A DNA stretch of 64,000 nt from positions 310,001-374,000 of the forward strand of contig CAWCEZ010000010.1 of NCBI GenBank assembly GCA_963794745.1, written 5' to 3'. Positions 47,205-54,920 of the stretch are shown here, piece after piece (the stretch's first letter is position 1; every line of letters begins with the position of its first letter). The stretch is from Fen-671 sp963794745. Lineage in GTDB: Bacteria > Actinomycetota > Acidimicrobiia > Acidimicrobiales > Palsa-688. The notes beneath the pieces are model-generated. The model saw nothing but the letters and a program-made list of their open reading frames with translations. It had not been told where the DNA came from and did not search any database. Made by a program: the position numbers and the translations under genes.

Positions 47205-48111
47205 TCAGCGCAGGCCGCCAAGAGACACGCCGCTGCGAGCCCAGCGCTGCGTGACGAGGAACACCAGGACCACCGGGACGGTGGCGATGACTGACCCGGC
47301 GAAGAACGGGCCCCACGCAGTCGTGTGGTTGCCGATGAAATCCGCCAGCCCGATCTGCACAGTGAACTTGGACGGGTCACTGAGCATGGTAAGGGCGACA
47401 GGGAACTCGTCGAAGGCCGCGCTGAAAGGTGAACATGGAGACCAGGGCGACCGCCGGCAATGACAGCGGGATGATCAGACGACCGATCACGCGCAGCGTG
47501 CTCGCTCCGTCCAACCGGAAGGCTTCCTCGTACTCGCGGGGGATGCCGGCGAAAAAGCCGCGAAGGAAAAAGATCATGAAGGGAAGGTTGGAGCTCACGT
47601 ACAGCAACACGAGCCCTTCGAGCGAGTCGATCAGGTGGAGCCTGTCCATCAGCAGGTACTGCGGGATCAACAGCAGTATGTTCGGTATCGCGAGGCTGGC
47701 GAGGAAGATGTAAAAGATCAGCTCTCTCAACGGGAACTTATAGCGCGCGAAGGCGAACGCAGCCAGCGAAGCCAATACGACCGTGATAACGACGGTGGCG
47801 AGGGCGACCCCGAGGCTGTTGAAGAAATAATGTCCGAAGCTGTTTTCCGACCAGGCCTGTTGGTAGTTGCTCGTCGTCGGGTGGTTCGGGAAGAGCACTG
47901 TGTTGCCGAGGATGTTGTTGTTGTTCTGGAACGAGAGCGAGACCATGTAGAGGAGCGGCCCGAGAGACATCAGGGCCAGGAGTACTGCAAGGACGAGGCG
48001 CAGCTTGTTCCGCGGGCGGGTACCGAAGAGCCCGGGCTGCACCGCGGCTCGCCGGGCCCCGCGTGCCAACACCGGGGCGGCGGCCTTTTTCTGCTCGATT
48101 GCGACTGCCAT
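47205..48111 (-). pseudogene. Sugar ABC transporter permease, MalG type, frameshifted near the C-terminus
   Basis: ATG 48111 (GGAG upstream) opens a normal MalG-type permease with the EAA loop YEEAFRLDGASTLRV and LPAVALVSMFTF. At an A-run (T-run on the coding strand) near 47423-47428 an extra base shifts the frame. The native end (SAAFDEFPVALTML through FAGSVIATVPVVLVFLVTQRW) is in another frame ending at 47205. Corrected length is about 301 residues. Without correction the last two spans are lost. It lies between the MalF-type permease and GH66. Confidence 0.88.
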
Positions 48112-48120
48112 GGGTGCTCC

Positions 48121-49083
48121 TCAGATGTCTTGCTGTCGAAGGACGCGGATCTCGGCCCAACTGAAGCCGAAGAGGACAACAGCAAGCAGCGACGCCAGCG
48201 CTGCTGCATAGCCGAACAAGAAGAAGGAGAAGGCGTTCTGGTACATATAGGTCATCAGGGTCTGCGTCGAGTTGTACGGGCCCATCTTGCCCAGACTGAT
48301 CTCGAATATTTGCGTGAACGTCTGAACAGCGCCGATGACCAAGAGCACTATCACGAAGGTGAGGGCTGGGCGTAGCTCGGGGATGACAACGTGGCGCCAG
48401 ACGCGGCGCTCCGTGGCGCCGTCTATCCGCGCCGATTCCATCTGCTCTCGTGGTACGGCATCGAGTGCCGCCAAGAAAATTATGAAGGACCAGCCGACAC
48501 CTTTCCAGACGGAAAGGAGCCACATCACGCCGCTGGCGGTCCAAGTTTGCGCCGTCCAATCGATGCTCTCGGTATGGCCGGTGAAAAACCCGAGGACAGC
48601 ATTGGCTGCACCGCCCTGCGAGGCGAAGAGGTAGGAGAACACCCAACTTACGACGACGAACGAGGTGACAACCGGGATGTAGACGGCGGCCCGCCAAAAA
48701 AGCGCACCGGGTAGGCGGTCGGTCAGGACCGCCGCCGCGAAGAGCCCGAGGCCGATCTGTACAGGTACCGTCACGACGACCCAGAGGAACGAGTTACGCG
48801 CGGCGGTCCGTACGATCGGGTCGTGGAAGATCTTGGTGTAGTTGGAAAACCCGACAAAAGGGTTGGAGGCTCCGGGGAAAATGTGCCAGTTGAAAAAGCT
48901 GATCTCGAACTGGCGGAAGACCGGGTACGCGGTAAAGACGGTGTAGACGGCGAGCGCCGGGAGGATAAGGAGGTACGGTACTGCCGCCCGTCGGGCACGT
49001 TGTGAACGTGGCGAGCGCCGCGAAGCGACGCCCGGCGAGACTTCCACCGGGCGCCGCTCGTCGAGCGTGTTTGTTGCTATCAA
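48121..49083 (-). CDS. Sugar ABC transporter permease, MalF type
   Basis: A 320-residue permease with six predicted spans (first: AVPYLLILPALAVYTVF) and the EAA loop MESARIDGATERRVWRHVVIPEL. It starts at TTG 49083, whose TTGA overlaps the stop of the binding-protein gene, so translation is probably coupled. The stop lies nine bases before the MalG-type start. Part of the proposed isomalto-oligosaccharide importer. Confidence 0.9.
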   Translation of the reverse strand: MIATNTLDERRPVEVSPGVASRRSPRSQRARRAAVPYLLILPALAVYTVFTAYPVFRQFEISFFNWHIFPGASNPFVGFSNYTKIFHDPIVRTAARNSFLWVVVTVPVQIGLGLFAAAVLTDRLPGALFWRAAVYIPVVTSFVVVSWVFSYLFASQGGAANAVLGFFTGHTESIDWTAQTWTASGVMWLLSVWKGVGWSFIIFLAALDAVPREQMESARIDGATERRVWRHVVIPELRPALTFVIVLLVIGAVQTFTQIFEISLGKMGPYNSTQTLMTYMYQNAFSFFLFGYAAALASLLAVVLFGFSWAEIRVLRQQDI

Positions 49084-50390
49084 CTGTTGGCGACCAACGC
49101 CGCGTTCGCTTCTTGCGACGCGGTGTTCATCGCGTTCGAAACCGACAGGTTCCCTGCCAGTACTTCTTGCATCTCGGCCCCGAAGTCAGCGTCAAGGATC
49201 GAGTAGCCAGGGGCCACGGGGCGGGCCCTGGCAGTCAGGAGCTGCTGCACGAAGATGCTCAGGTAGGGCTGCTGCTTTACCTCAGCGGCCGCGTCTGCCT
49301 TGTAGGCGGCCAGGTCGCCCTGGTTGGCCATCTGGAGCTGAGCAAAGCTGCCGGTGAGGAAGGTGGCCAATTTCTCGACTTGGGGCAGGTTTTGCACGTC
49401 TTTGGCGATGACGAGATCCTCGCCGCCGACCGTGGACACTGTGCCCCCAGGGCCGGACGGCATGAGTTCCATGCCATAGTCAGCCGGCGTCGTGAACTTC
49501 TCGGCCGAATAGGTCGGGTAGGCCCATGGGCCGTCGATGTACATGGCGTACTCACCCTTGGGGAATGCGGTCTCTCCAGAGACCGACCCTGACCCTCCGA
49601 CGAAGTCCGAACCGATGTCACCTGCTTTGTCCAAGGCCACGAGCTCGGTGAGGGTGGCCTCGGTGGCGGATCCGTTCAAGTACCCCGTCGTGCTCGTCCA
49701 GCTGGGGTTCGTGAAGTTGCCACCATTGCTCCAGACGTACGGAGCGATGTTCCAGACGTCAGTGCCATCGATGCCGAGCCCGAACTGGCCCTTGGCAGAG
49801 TTGGTCAGAGCTGCGGCGTCGGTCCAGACCTGAGCAAGCGTGGTCGGAGGCCCGGCGATGTTGGCAGCCGCAAAGTCTGCCTTGTTCCAGAAGAACACTT
49901 GGGTGTTCGTATCATCAGGGACCCCGTAGTAGCTGCCATCGAAGAGGTTGGTCGACAGCGGGCCGGGAAGGGCGCCACCGAGTATCGACTTGGCCCACTT
50001 TTGTTTGCTCAAGTTGAGGAGCACCCCTTCGGAGGCGAGAGAGGGCACCCAGGCGATGTCGGAACGGATCAGGGCCGGCGGGTTGCCGGCGGCAGCGGCG
50101 GCGATGAACTTCGCTTCGAGGTCGGAGTAGGGGACCACGACGGACTGGACCTTGATCCCCGGGTTCAGCTTTTCGAACTTGGCGAGTACAACGTTTTGCA
50201 TCGTCGTGGCTTCTTTGTCTGTCGTGTTGTAAGCGTTCCAGAACTGCAAGGTGACCTTGGAGCTCGAGGCTGACGCGGGAACGACACCGACAGCAGTGAT
50301 GCCGGTCAGGGTCGTCATGACCCCGGTCCCTGCCAACAACGTCGCCCTGACGAGGTACTTCCTCCGGGTAGTCCGCTTGGTAGCTTTCAT
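49080..50390 (-). CDS. Sugar ABC transporter substrate-binding protein
   Basis: A 436-residue family-1 binding protein. A basic N-terminus (MKATKRTTRRKYLVRA) with Arg-Arg and a long hydrophobic region ends at PASASSS; there is no lipobox cysteine. The mature part begins VTLQFWNAYN and contains KFEKLNPGIKV, PPALIRSDIAWVPS and a GPWAYP loop. ATG 50390 is supported by GGAAGGGA five bases upstream and overlaps the GH15 stop (ATGA). By context it binds an alpha-glucan oligosaccharide. Confidence 0.9.
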   Translation of the reverse strand: MKATKRTTRRKYLVRATLLAGTGVMTTLTGITAVGVVPASASSSKVTLQFWNAYNTTDKEATTMQNVVLAKFEKLNPGIKVQSVVVPYSDLEAKFIAAAAAGNPPALIRSDIAWVPSLASEGVLLNLSKQKWAKSILGGALPGPLSTNLFDGSYYGVPDDTNTQVFFWNKADFAAANIAGPPTTLAQVWTDAAALTNSAKGQFGLGIDGTDVWNIAPYVWSNGGNFTNPSWTSTTGYLNGSATEATLTELVALDKAGDIGSDFVGGSGSVSGETAFPKGEYAMYIDGPWAYPTYSAEKFTTPADYGMELMPSGPGGTVSTVGGEDLVIAKDVQNLPQVEKLATFLTGSFAQLQMANQGDLAAYKADAAAEVKQQPYLSIFVQQLLTARARPVAPGYSILDADFGAEMQEVLAGNLSVSNAMNTASQEANAALVANS

Positions 50391-51625
50391 TCTGTCCCTT
50401 CCTTCTCTGTTGGTCCCCTCTGTGGTTGAGGGGTGGCTTGCTTGCTTGCTTGCTTGGGGGGGTGAGGGGCACCCGCCGGGCGGCGAACTGGCTCGCCGCC
50501 CGGGGGCGGGCCGGGTGCCCGTTTGTTGAGCTGGGCCCACAGCGCGAAGTACATAGCGTGGGACCAGGTGAGGTCGGCAGCCGGCTCGCCCCAACGCCCT
50601 ACCCACAACAGGTAGTTGGTCGGGTCGCGGGTCTCCCCGCCAAGCTGTTCGGGAAGCCGGCCGCCGCTGTCAAAGCGCCTTTCGACCTCGGAGGCGCACC
50701 GGCGCGCCGTGACGAGGTCGCCCTGGCTGGCCCGGTACCAACCGAGCCAAGCGGTGAGGAGCGGCCAGGCCCCACCGCCGTAATAGGTGTCCTCCTTGTA
50801 GCGCCTGATCCCACCGTCGAATACGAGGTTCTCTTCGATGACAGATGCGGTGGCGTCCATGACAGGGTCATCAACTTCGACCGCTCCGAAGGGGACCGCG
50901 AGCCACAGCAGGCTGGCGTCCACCCCCCTGTGGGCGCTCGACTTTGCGAACGTCCCCGCACGGGTCCTGCTCGAAGCGATGAGGTCGGCAACCTCTTGCG
51001 CCTTCCCGGCGGAGCGCGTGCTGCCAGTAAGGACAGAAGCAGCCGAAAGACCCCCGTACACGCAGGCCAGGGTGGAGGTGTGCACTTCCGTCCCACTTTC
51101 CTCCCAGCAGTCGAAGCAAGGGTCCTGGCCCACCACTTCGAGGTAGCGAGCAGCAAGTTCGATGCTTTCGCCCAGCTCTCCGACGAGCAGGCCGGCGTCC
51201 CAACAGCTGACATGGTGCGAGAGGGACCACAGCCAGGTCCCGTAACCGTCTATCTGGAAGTTCGGCCAATCATCTGAGGTCACCGAGCCGTCCAGGGCGA
51301 ACCGGGCCGGCGGCATTTCAGACGCGACATTGTCGTGGCCTGCGAGGCGCCGCTCTGTGGCCTCCCGCACAGTTGGGGCGATCGCCATGATCGCGCTCGC
51401 CACCCAGCGGTGGAACCTTTCAGCCGCTTCGCGCTCACCAGCCAGGTCAAGGGAAAAGGCCACAAAGGAGCCGTCCCGGAGCCAGGAGTAGTGGTAAGGG
51501 GGGAACTCTTTGGCCGCAATAAAAGCACCGGAGCTCACCTGGTGGTCAAGCATCGCTCTGATGCTCGTAGCGGCCAGCGCTTGACCCTCCGAGCTGGCCT
51601 GAGTGCCAAGGCGTTCGCGGGTCAT
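50387..51625 (-). CDS. GH15 glucoamylase/glucodextranase-type glycosidase, apparently cytoplasmic
   Basis: A 412-residue (alpha/alpha)6-barrel protein of family GH15. It has YSWLRDGSF (about 46-54), the acid Glu in FDCWEESG (171-178), GVDASLLWLAVPFG and the LPEQ motif with the probable base Glu326. There is no signal peptide, and it lacks the N-terminal beta-sandwich domain of larger family members. It would remove glucose from the ends of imported oligosaccharides. The last 40 residues (from about 371) are Pro-rich, encoded by a hairpin and CTTG repeats, and unlikely to be part of the fold. ATG 51625 lies three bases after the ROK regulator stop; the ATGA at its end couples it to the binding protein. 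Confidence 0.88.
   Translation of the reverse strand: MTRERLGTQASSEGQALAATSIRAMLDHQVSSGAFIAAKEFPPYHYSWLRDGSFVAFSLDLAGEREAAERFHRWVASAIMAIAPTVREATERRLAGHDNVASEMPPARFALDGSVTSDDWPNFQIDGYGTWLWSLSHHVSCWDAGLLVGELGESIELAARYLEVVGQDPCFDCWEESGTEVHTSTLACVYGGLSAASVLTGSTRSAGKAQEVADLIASSRTRAGTFAKSSAHRGVDASLLWLAVPFGAVEVDDPVMDATASVIEENLVFDGGIRRYKEDTYYGGGAWPLLTAWLGWYRASQGDLVTARRCASEVERRFDSGGRLPEQLGGETRDPTNYLLWVGRWGEPAADLTWSHAMYFALWAQLNKRAPGPPPGGEPVRRPAGAPHPPKQASKQATPQPQRGPTEKEGTE
50437..50456. repeat. Tetranucleotide repeat (CTTG)5 followed by a G-run
   Basis: Five perfect CTTG units run directly into GGGGGG, inside the 3' end of the GH15 frame on the opposite strand. Unit gain or loss would change the GH15 tail and the coupling to the binding-protein start about 50 bases away. 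Confidence 0.8.
50467..50520 (-). promoter_or_regulatory. Nested GC-rich hairpin upstream of the binding-protein gene
   Basis: Outer arms GGGCACCCG (50467-50475) and CGGGTGCCC (50512-50520) enclose a perfect ten-base stem CGGGCGGCGA/TCGCCGCCCG (50477-50502). It lies within the GH15 tail, before the binding-protein start. It lacks a T-tract and resembles an mRNA-stabilising or processing hairpin placed between enzyme and binding-protein cistrons. Confidence 0.6.
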
Positions 51626-51628
51626 CGG

Positions 51629-53008
51629 TCAGGCCTTCTCCTCGACGGCTCTCTCCCGGCGGGCGATCGGGGCGAGTTCGACGGAACGGTGAATAGGTGC
51701 GCTGAAGAGCTCTCCGAGCACGATGCAGGCGGCTCCGCGGGCCCAAGAAACGTCGTCGGCCGAGTCGACTACAAACTCAACGTCACGGTCCAGGTCAGCA
51801 AAGGTGCGCTCCTGCATCGCAGCGAAAGCGGCGTCCGAGCGCAAGGGGCCGGCCTGCGTGCCCTCGCCAGACAGGATGACGAGCCTCGGGTTGAGCAGGT
51901 TGACCAGGCTCGCGATCCCGACCCCGAGCATGTGCCCGGCCTTCTCCAGAGCTTTCGCGGCGACGGGGTCCCCAGACTCAGCCGCCTCGCGTACCTCGTC
52001 CATGGTCAACGAGGAGGTGTCGGGACGGGCCAAGGAGCTCGCCTCGCCCCGCTGGAGGGCCTCGTCGATATAGCGTACGACCGCGTAGTCCGAGCTGAGA
52101 GCCTCCAGGCAACCGCGCTGGCCACACCGGCACCGCACGGTCGACCCACCGACGGGAAGGTGCCCGATCTCGCCGGCGGCACCTCTCGCGCCGCGGCACA
52201 GTTTCCCATCGATCACGAGGCCGGCACCGACGCCCACGCCAACCGTGACTACGACGAAATCGTCTACCCCGTGCCCCCGCCCGAACCACTGCTCGGCCAC
52301 TGTCAGCGTGTTCACGTCGTTGTCCACCAGGACCGGGCGGCCGAGGCGTTGCGCGAGCGGGCCGGCTACCGCAACGTTCCTCCAACCGAAGACGGGCGAG
52401 TAGCGGCAGATCCCTGTACCGGCCTCGACGAGGCCTGCGAGACCTATCCCGATCCCGACAACCTGGTCGAGGCCAACGCCGGCCTTGCGCACAGCGTCGG
52501 CAGTGGCGGCACAGAGCTGGTCGAGCACCGAGGAGGGGTCTACCTCAGTGGCGCGGGGCGAACCGAAAGGGTGCCCGCTCAGCTCTGCGGCCCCGAGCCC
52601 GTCCAGTTCGACCAGCTCTGAGTGGAGCACCTCGGCGCGCAGGTCGGTCACCGCGATCGAGATGTCAAAGCGCGTTACCTTCAGCCCGACGATGTAGTTC
52701 CGCTCGTCGTCGATACGTAGCAGCAACGGTGGGCGTCCGCCGCTCGATTTACCCTCGCCGACCTCGTTTATGAGGCCGCTCTCGACGAGCTCGGCGACTA
52801 TTGCAGACACCGTCGTCGGGCTGAGCCCGGTCGTCCTCACAACGTCGGCGCGCGAGGCAGCGCCGGTACGCAGGACATTGAGGACCAGGTTGCGGTTCAT
52901 GTCCACCATCAACTGGCGGTCGCCGCGGCGGATGCCGTGCCTGGAGAGCTGCCCGTCCCCACTGCCTTCAGGGCTCTCGCCCGGGCGCCGTGATCTCCGT
53001 GCGGCCAT
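51629..53008 (-). CDS. ROK family transcriptional regulator (NagC/XylR type)
   Basis: A 459-residue repressor. An N-terminal winged HTH (NLVLNVLRTGAASRADVVRTTGLSPTTVSAIV, split over residues 41-72, with GGRPP wing) is followed by a ROK sugar-binding domain with GIGIGLAGLV, VDNDVNTLTVAE, GAAGEIGHL and an intact zinc motif CRCGQRGCLE. It probably senses a mono- or oligosaccharide and represses its own operon (GH15, importer, GH66). ATG 53008 has GGGGGAG upstream. Two 25-base operator-like palindromes lie 60-120 bases upstream. Confidence 0.92.
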   Translation of the reverse strand: MAARRSRRPGESPEGSGDGQLSRHGIRRGDRQLMVDMNRNLVLNVLRTGAASRADVVRTTGLSPTTVSAIVAELVESGLINEVGEGKSSGGRPPLLLRIDDERNYIVGLKVTRFDISIAVTDLRAEVLHSELVELDGLGAAELSGHPFGSPRATEVDPSSVLDQLCAATADAVRKAGVGLDQVVGIGIGLAGLVEAGTGICRYSPVFGWRNVAVAGPLAQRLGRPVLVDNDVNTLTVAEQWFGRGHGVDDFVVVTVGVGVGAGLVIDGKLCRGARGAAGEIGHLPVGGSTVRCRCGQRGCLEALSSDYAVVRYIDEALQRGEASSLARPDTSSLTMDEVREAAESGDPVAAKALEKAGHMLGVGIASLVNLLNPRLVILSGEGTQAGPLRSDAAFAAMQERTFADLDRDVEFVVDSADDVSWARGAACIVLGELFSAPIHRSVELAPIARRERAVEEKA

Positions 53009-53069
53009 GAGAACTGCCTCTCCCCCTGTACCCGACTGCTCTGCAGCCCAGCTGCTCGGCCGGGCTGAC

Positions 53070-53094
53070 TAGCTTTGTCCTTCGGACAAACTAA
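53070..53094 (-). promoter_or_regulatory. ROK/XylR-type operator 1
   Basis: On the minus strand it reads TTAGTTTGT, a short CCGAAGG spacer, then ACAAAGCTA: an inverted repeat whose outer parts match the TTAGTTTGT...ACAAACTAA form known for XylR-type ROK repressors. It is proximal to the ROK regulator start (62 bases). Confidence 0.7.
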
Positions 53095-53102
53095 CCGTGT
53101 CG

Positions 53103-53127
53103 TAACTTTGTCCTTCGCACAAACTAA
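53103..53127 (-). promoter_or_regulatory. ROK/XylR-type operator 2
   Basis: A near copy of the adjacent site (TTAGTTTGT, GCGAAGG, ACAAAGTTA on the minus strand), offset by exactly 33 bases, about three helical turns. Two repressor dimers could bind on the same face of the DNA. Confidence 0.7.
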
Positions 53128-53192
53128 CTACCTCCACCACGGTTGTCAATGCACCCCAAACGGTCATTTCGGGCGTGACAGCCCAGGAGTGG

Positions 53193-53945
53193 TCAGGTGG
53201 GTAGGTTGCGGCTAACGAGGAGGGGCGGGGCGACACCCGCCTCCAGGTAACAGCCGACGATCTCGGCTGTTAGAGCCTGTGCGACAAGGATCCCGGCGAA
53301 GGAGGAGACGCTGCAAACGCCGAGTTCTCCCGGTCCTGCCCAGCCCGTCGGCCCCGGGCCGAGACGGACCGCCGTGTCTGCGTAGGGTGCTCCGGTGTCG
53401 ATGCTGATGGTCGCCACCTCGAACAGGCGCAACCCGCTGGGGTGCCTCGAGCTGACAGTGCGGCTGTGCTCCAACGACGTGATCGCTACGACCGGAAGGT
53501 CCCGGCGAGCAGCCTGAAGTGCCATCTCGACGGGGGCTCCGTTGCAGCCTGAGTGAGATATGACGACGAACGCGTCGGCCGTCCCGATCGATGCGGCTTC
53601 CATGAGCTTGGTCGCAGCCTCCGGGCGGCGCTCGAGGTCCCCGTCGACAAGGTCGTCCTTACTCGCCCAGCCGGAGATGACCAGGTCGTCCAGTACCAGC
53701 TCCTTCATTGCGGAGAGGCCCCCCGCTCGCCCGGCCAGCTCCATCGCCACGGAGCGTGAGTGCCCGGTCCCGAACACCCACACGGTCCCCCCGCCGAGCA
53801 GACGCTCCGCTAGGGCGTGCCCGGCCTGTGCAATAACGCCAGCCTCATGGTCCCGGAGCCGGCTGACATGGCGAGCTGCAACAGCAAAGACGGTGCCGGC
53901 GGTCGCCGCTTCGCCAGTTTCTGTCTCACCACCTGTTGTTGGCAT
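53193..53945 (-). CDS. SIS-domain protein, UPF0309 (sugar isomerase domain) family
   Basis: A 250-residue single-SIS protein of the UPF0309 type. Phosphosugar-site features are VWVFGTGHSRSVAMELAGRAGG, DAFVVISHSGCNGAPVEMA and VVAITSLEHSR. Related proteins include MurQ-like etherases and phosphoheptose isomerases; the exact reaction is unknown. It starts 27 bases after the dasR-like stop on the same strand, so it should be under the same control, and a role in amino-sugar phosphate metabolism is likely. Confidence 0.82.
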   Translation of the reverse strand: MPTTGGETETGEAATAGTVFAVAARHVSRLRDHEAGVIAQAGHALAERLLGGGTVWVFGTGHSRSVAMELAGRAGGLSAMKELVLDDLVISGWASKDDLVDGDLERRPEAATKLMEAASIGTADAFVVISHSGCNGAPVEMALQAARRDLPVVAITSLEHSRTVSSRHPSGLRLFEVATISIDTGAPYADTAVRLGPGPTGWAGPGELGVCSVSSFAGILVAQALTAEIVGCYLEAGVAPPLLVSRNLPT

Positions 53946-53972
53946 GTTGTCCGATCATTGGCGCCTGCGGCA

Positions 53973-54746
53973 TCAGCCGATCGGGCGCTGTAGTTGAGCG
54001 ACGAACTTGTAACGGTCGCCACGGTAAAACGACTGCACGTACTCGACGGGCCGTCCTTCGCTGTCGCGGCTGTGGCGGGTGAGCAGCAGCATCGGGTAGC
54101 CGACCGTGGTGTTGAGCAGCGCGGCCTCCTTTGGCGGCGCTGGGACCGTCTCGATGGTTTCCTCAGCTTCAGCCAAGTGGACCCCGAACTCGGTGGCGAG
54201 CAGCTCATAGAGGGACACCGAGTCCCCGAGGCGACGTGCCAGGCCCGGGAAACGAGCGGCAACGAGGTGCGTGGTCTCAATTGCCATTGGCTCCTCGCTT
54301 GCCAGGCGCAGACGCTCCACCCGGAACACACGCGCACCGTGGCGCACATCGAGGCGCCGGGCCAGCTCCTCGTCGGCGCCGACTTGGCCGACGGAGAGCA
54401 ACTGCGACCGGGACGCGAGGCCGCGTCTGCGCATGTCCTCGGTGTAGCTCGTGAGCTCGAGCGGCTGGGCGATCTTGGGGAGCGCGGCGAAAGTGCCCCG
54501 CCCTTGCGTCCGGACGAGGCGTCCTTCGATGGTCAACTCGTGCAGGGCCTGGCGGACGGTGGTCCTGCTCGTCGAGAAGCTCTCCGCCAGGCTCCGCTCA
54601 GGGGGCAGCGGCTCTCCTGGCCCGAGCCTTGCGAGCATCTCCGAGAGGTGGCCCTTTACTACGTAGTACTTCGGGTACTGCTGCCCGCTCGGTTGCTCGT
54701 CGGCTGGGCGTGCCGTCTGCACAGGACCGGCCTGAGCCGTCCTCAT
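53973..54746 (-). CDS. dasR: GntR/HutC family regulator, DasR orthologue
   Basis: A 257-residue GntR regulator with a UTRA effector domain. The HTH LPPERSLAESFSTSRTTVRQALHEL is split over residues 47-71 and the wing is RTQGRGTFAA. The segments LTSYTEDMRRRGL, EPMAIETTHL, HLAEAEETIET and YRGDRYKFVAQL follow. They match Streptomyces DasR closely as I remember it; DasR senses GlcN-6-P/GlcNAc-6-P and represses chitin and GlcNAc uptake genes. ATG 54746 has AAGGAGG at good spacing. Two perfect dre sites lie between it and the divergent dasA-like gene. Confidence 0.92.
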   Translation of the reverse strand: MRTAQAGPVQTARPADEQPSGQQYPKYYVVKGHLSEMLARLGPGEPLPPERSLAESFSTSRTTVRQALHELTIEGRLVRTQGRGTFAALPKIAQPLELTSYTEDMRRRGLASRSQLLSVGQVGADEELARRLDVRHGARVFRVERLRLASEEPMAIETTHLVAARFPGLARRLGDSVSLYELLATEFGVHLAEAEETIETVPAPPKEAALLNTTVGYPMLLLTRHSRDSEGRPVEYVQSFYRGDRYKFVAQLQRPIG

Positions 54747-54844
54747 GGTCGCCTCCTTGCAGGGCTGTCGTGATCGGTAAGTGGTGAGTTGACTGCGATG
54801 CTAAATGGTGCGTTGACACGGGCACGAGAATGCGCGAGCATCTC

Positions 54845-54856
54845 TGGTCTAGACCA
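54845..54856. promoter_or_regulatory. DasR operator (dre) 1
   Basis: TGGTCTAGACCA, a perfect palindrome identical to the core of the known DasR-responsive element. It covers the predicted start of dasR transcription. Confidence 0.92.
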
Positions 54857-54884
54857 TTATGGTCTAGACCAAACCGACGGTCAA
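54856..54884 (-). promoter_or_regulatory. Predicted promoter of the dasR-SIS operon
   Basis: On the minus strand TTGACC (54884-54879) and CATAAT (54861-54856) are separated by exactly 17 bases, a good sigma-70-type promoter. The -10 element falls between the two dre sites, so DasR binding would block it. The promoter for the divergent dasA-like gene is less clear; a TTGACA lies at 54813-54818 without a good -10. Confidence 0.6.
54860..54871. promoter_or_regulatory. DasR operator (dre) 2
   Basis: A second perfect TGGTCTAGACCA, three bases after the first (15 bases centre to centre). It lies in the spacer of the predicted dasR promoter. Confidence 0.92.
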
Positions 54885-54920
54885 CAAGGGCCCGGAAGGG
54901 CCCGACACAAGGAGCGCAAA

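Noticed and set aside
50431..50462. CTTG units as a CRISPR-like array
   Set aside because: The units are directly adjacent four-base repeats with no spacers and no cas genes nearby.
51335..52621. A 428-codon open frame on the plus strand opposite the ROK regulator and GH15
   Set aside because: It is antisense to two genes with clear motifs, its translation is Arg/Pro/Gly-rich with no domain, and long antisense frames are expected at this GC content.
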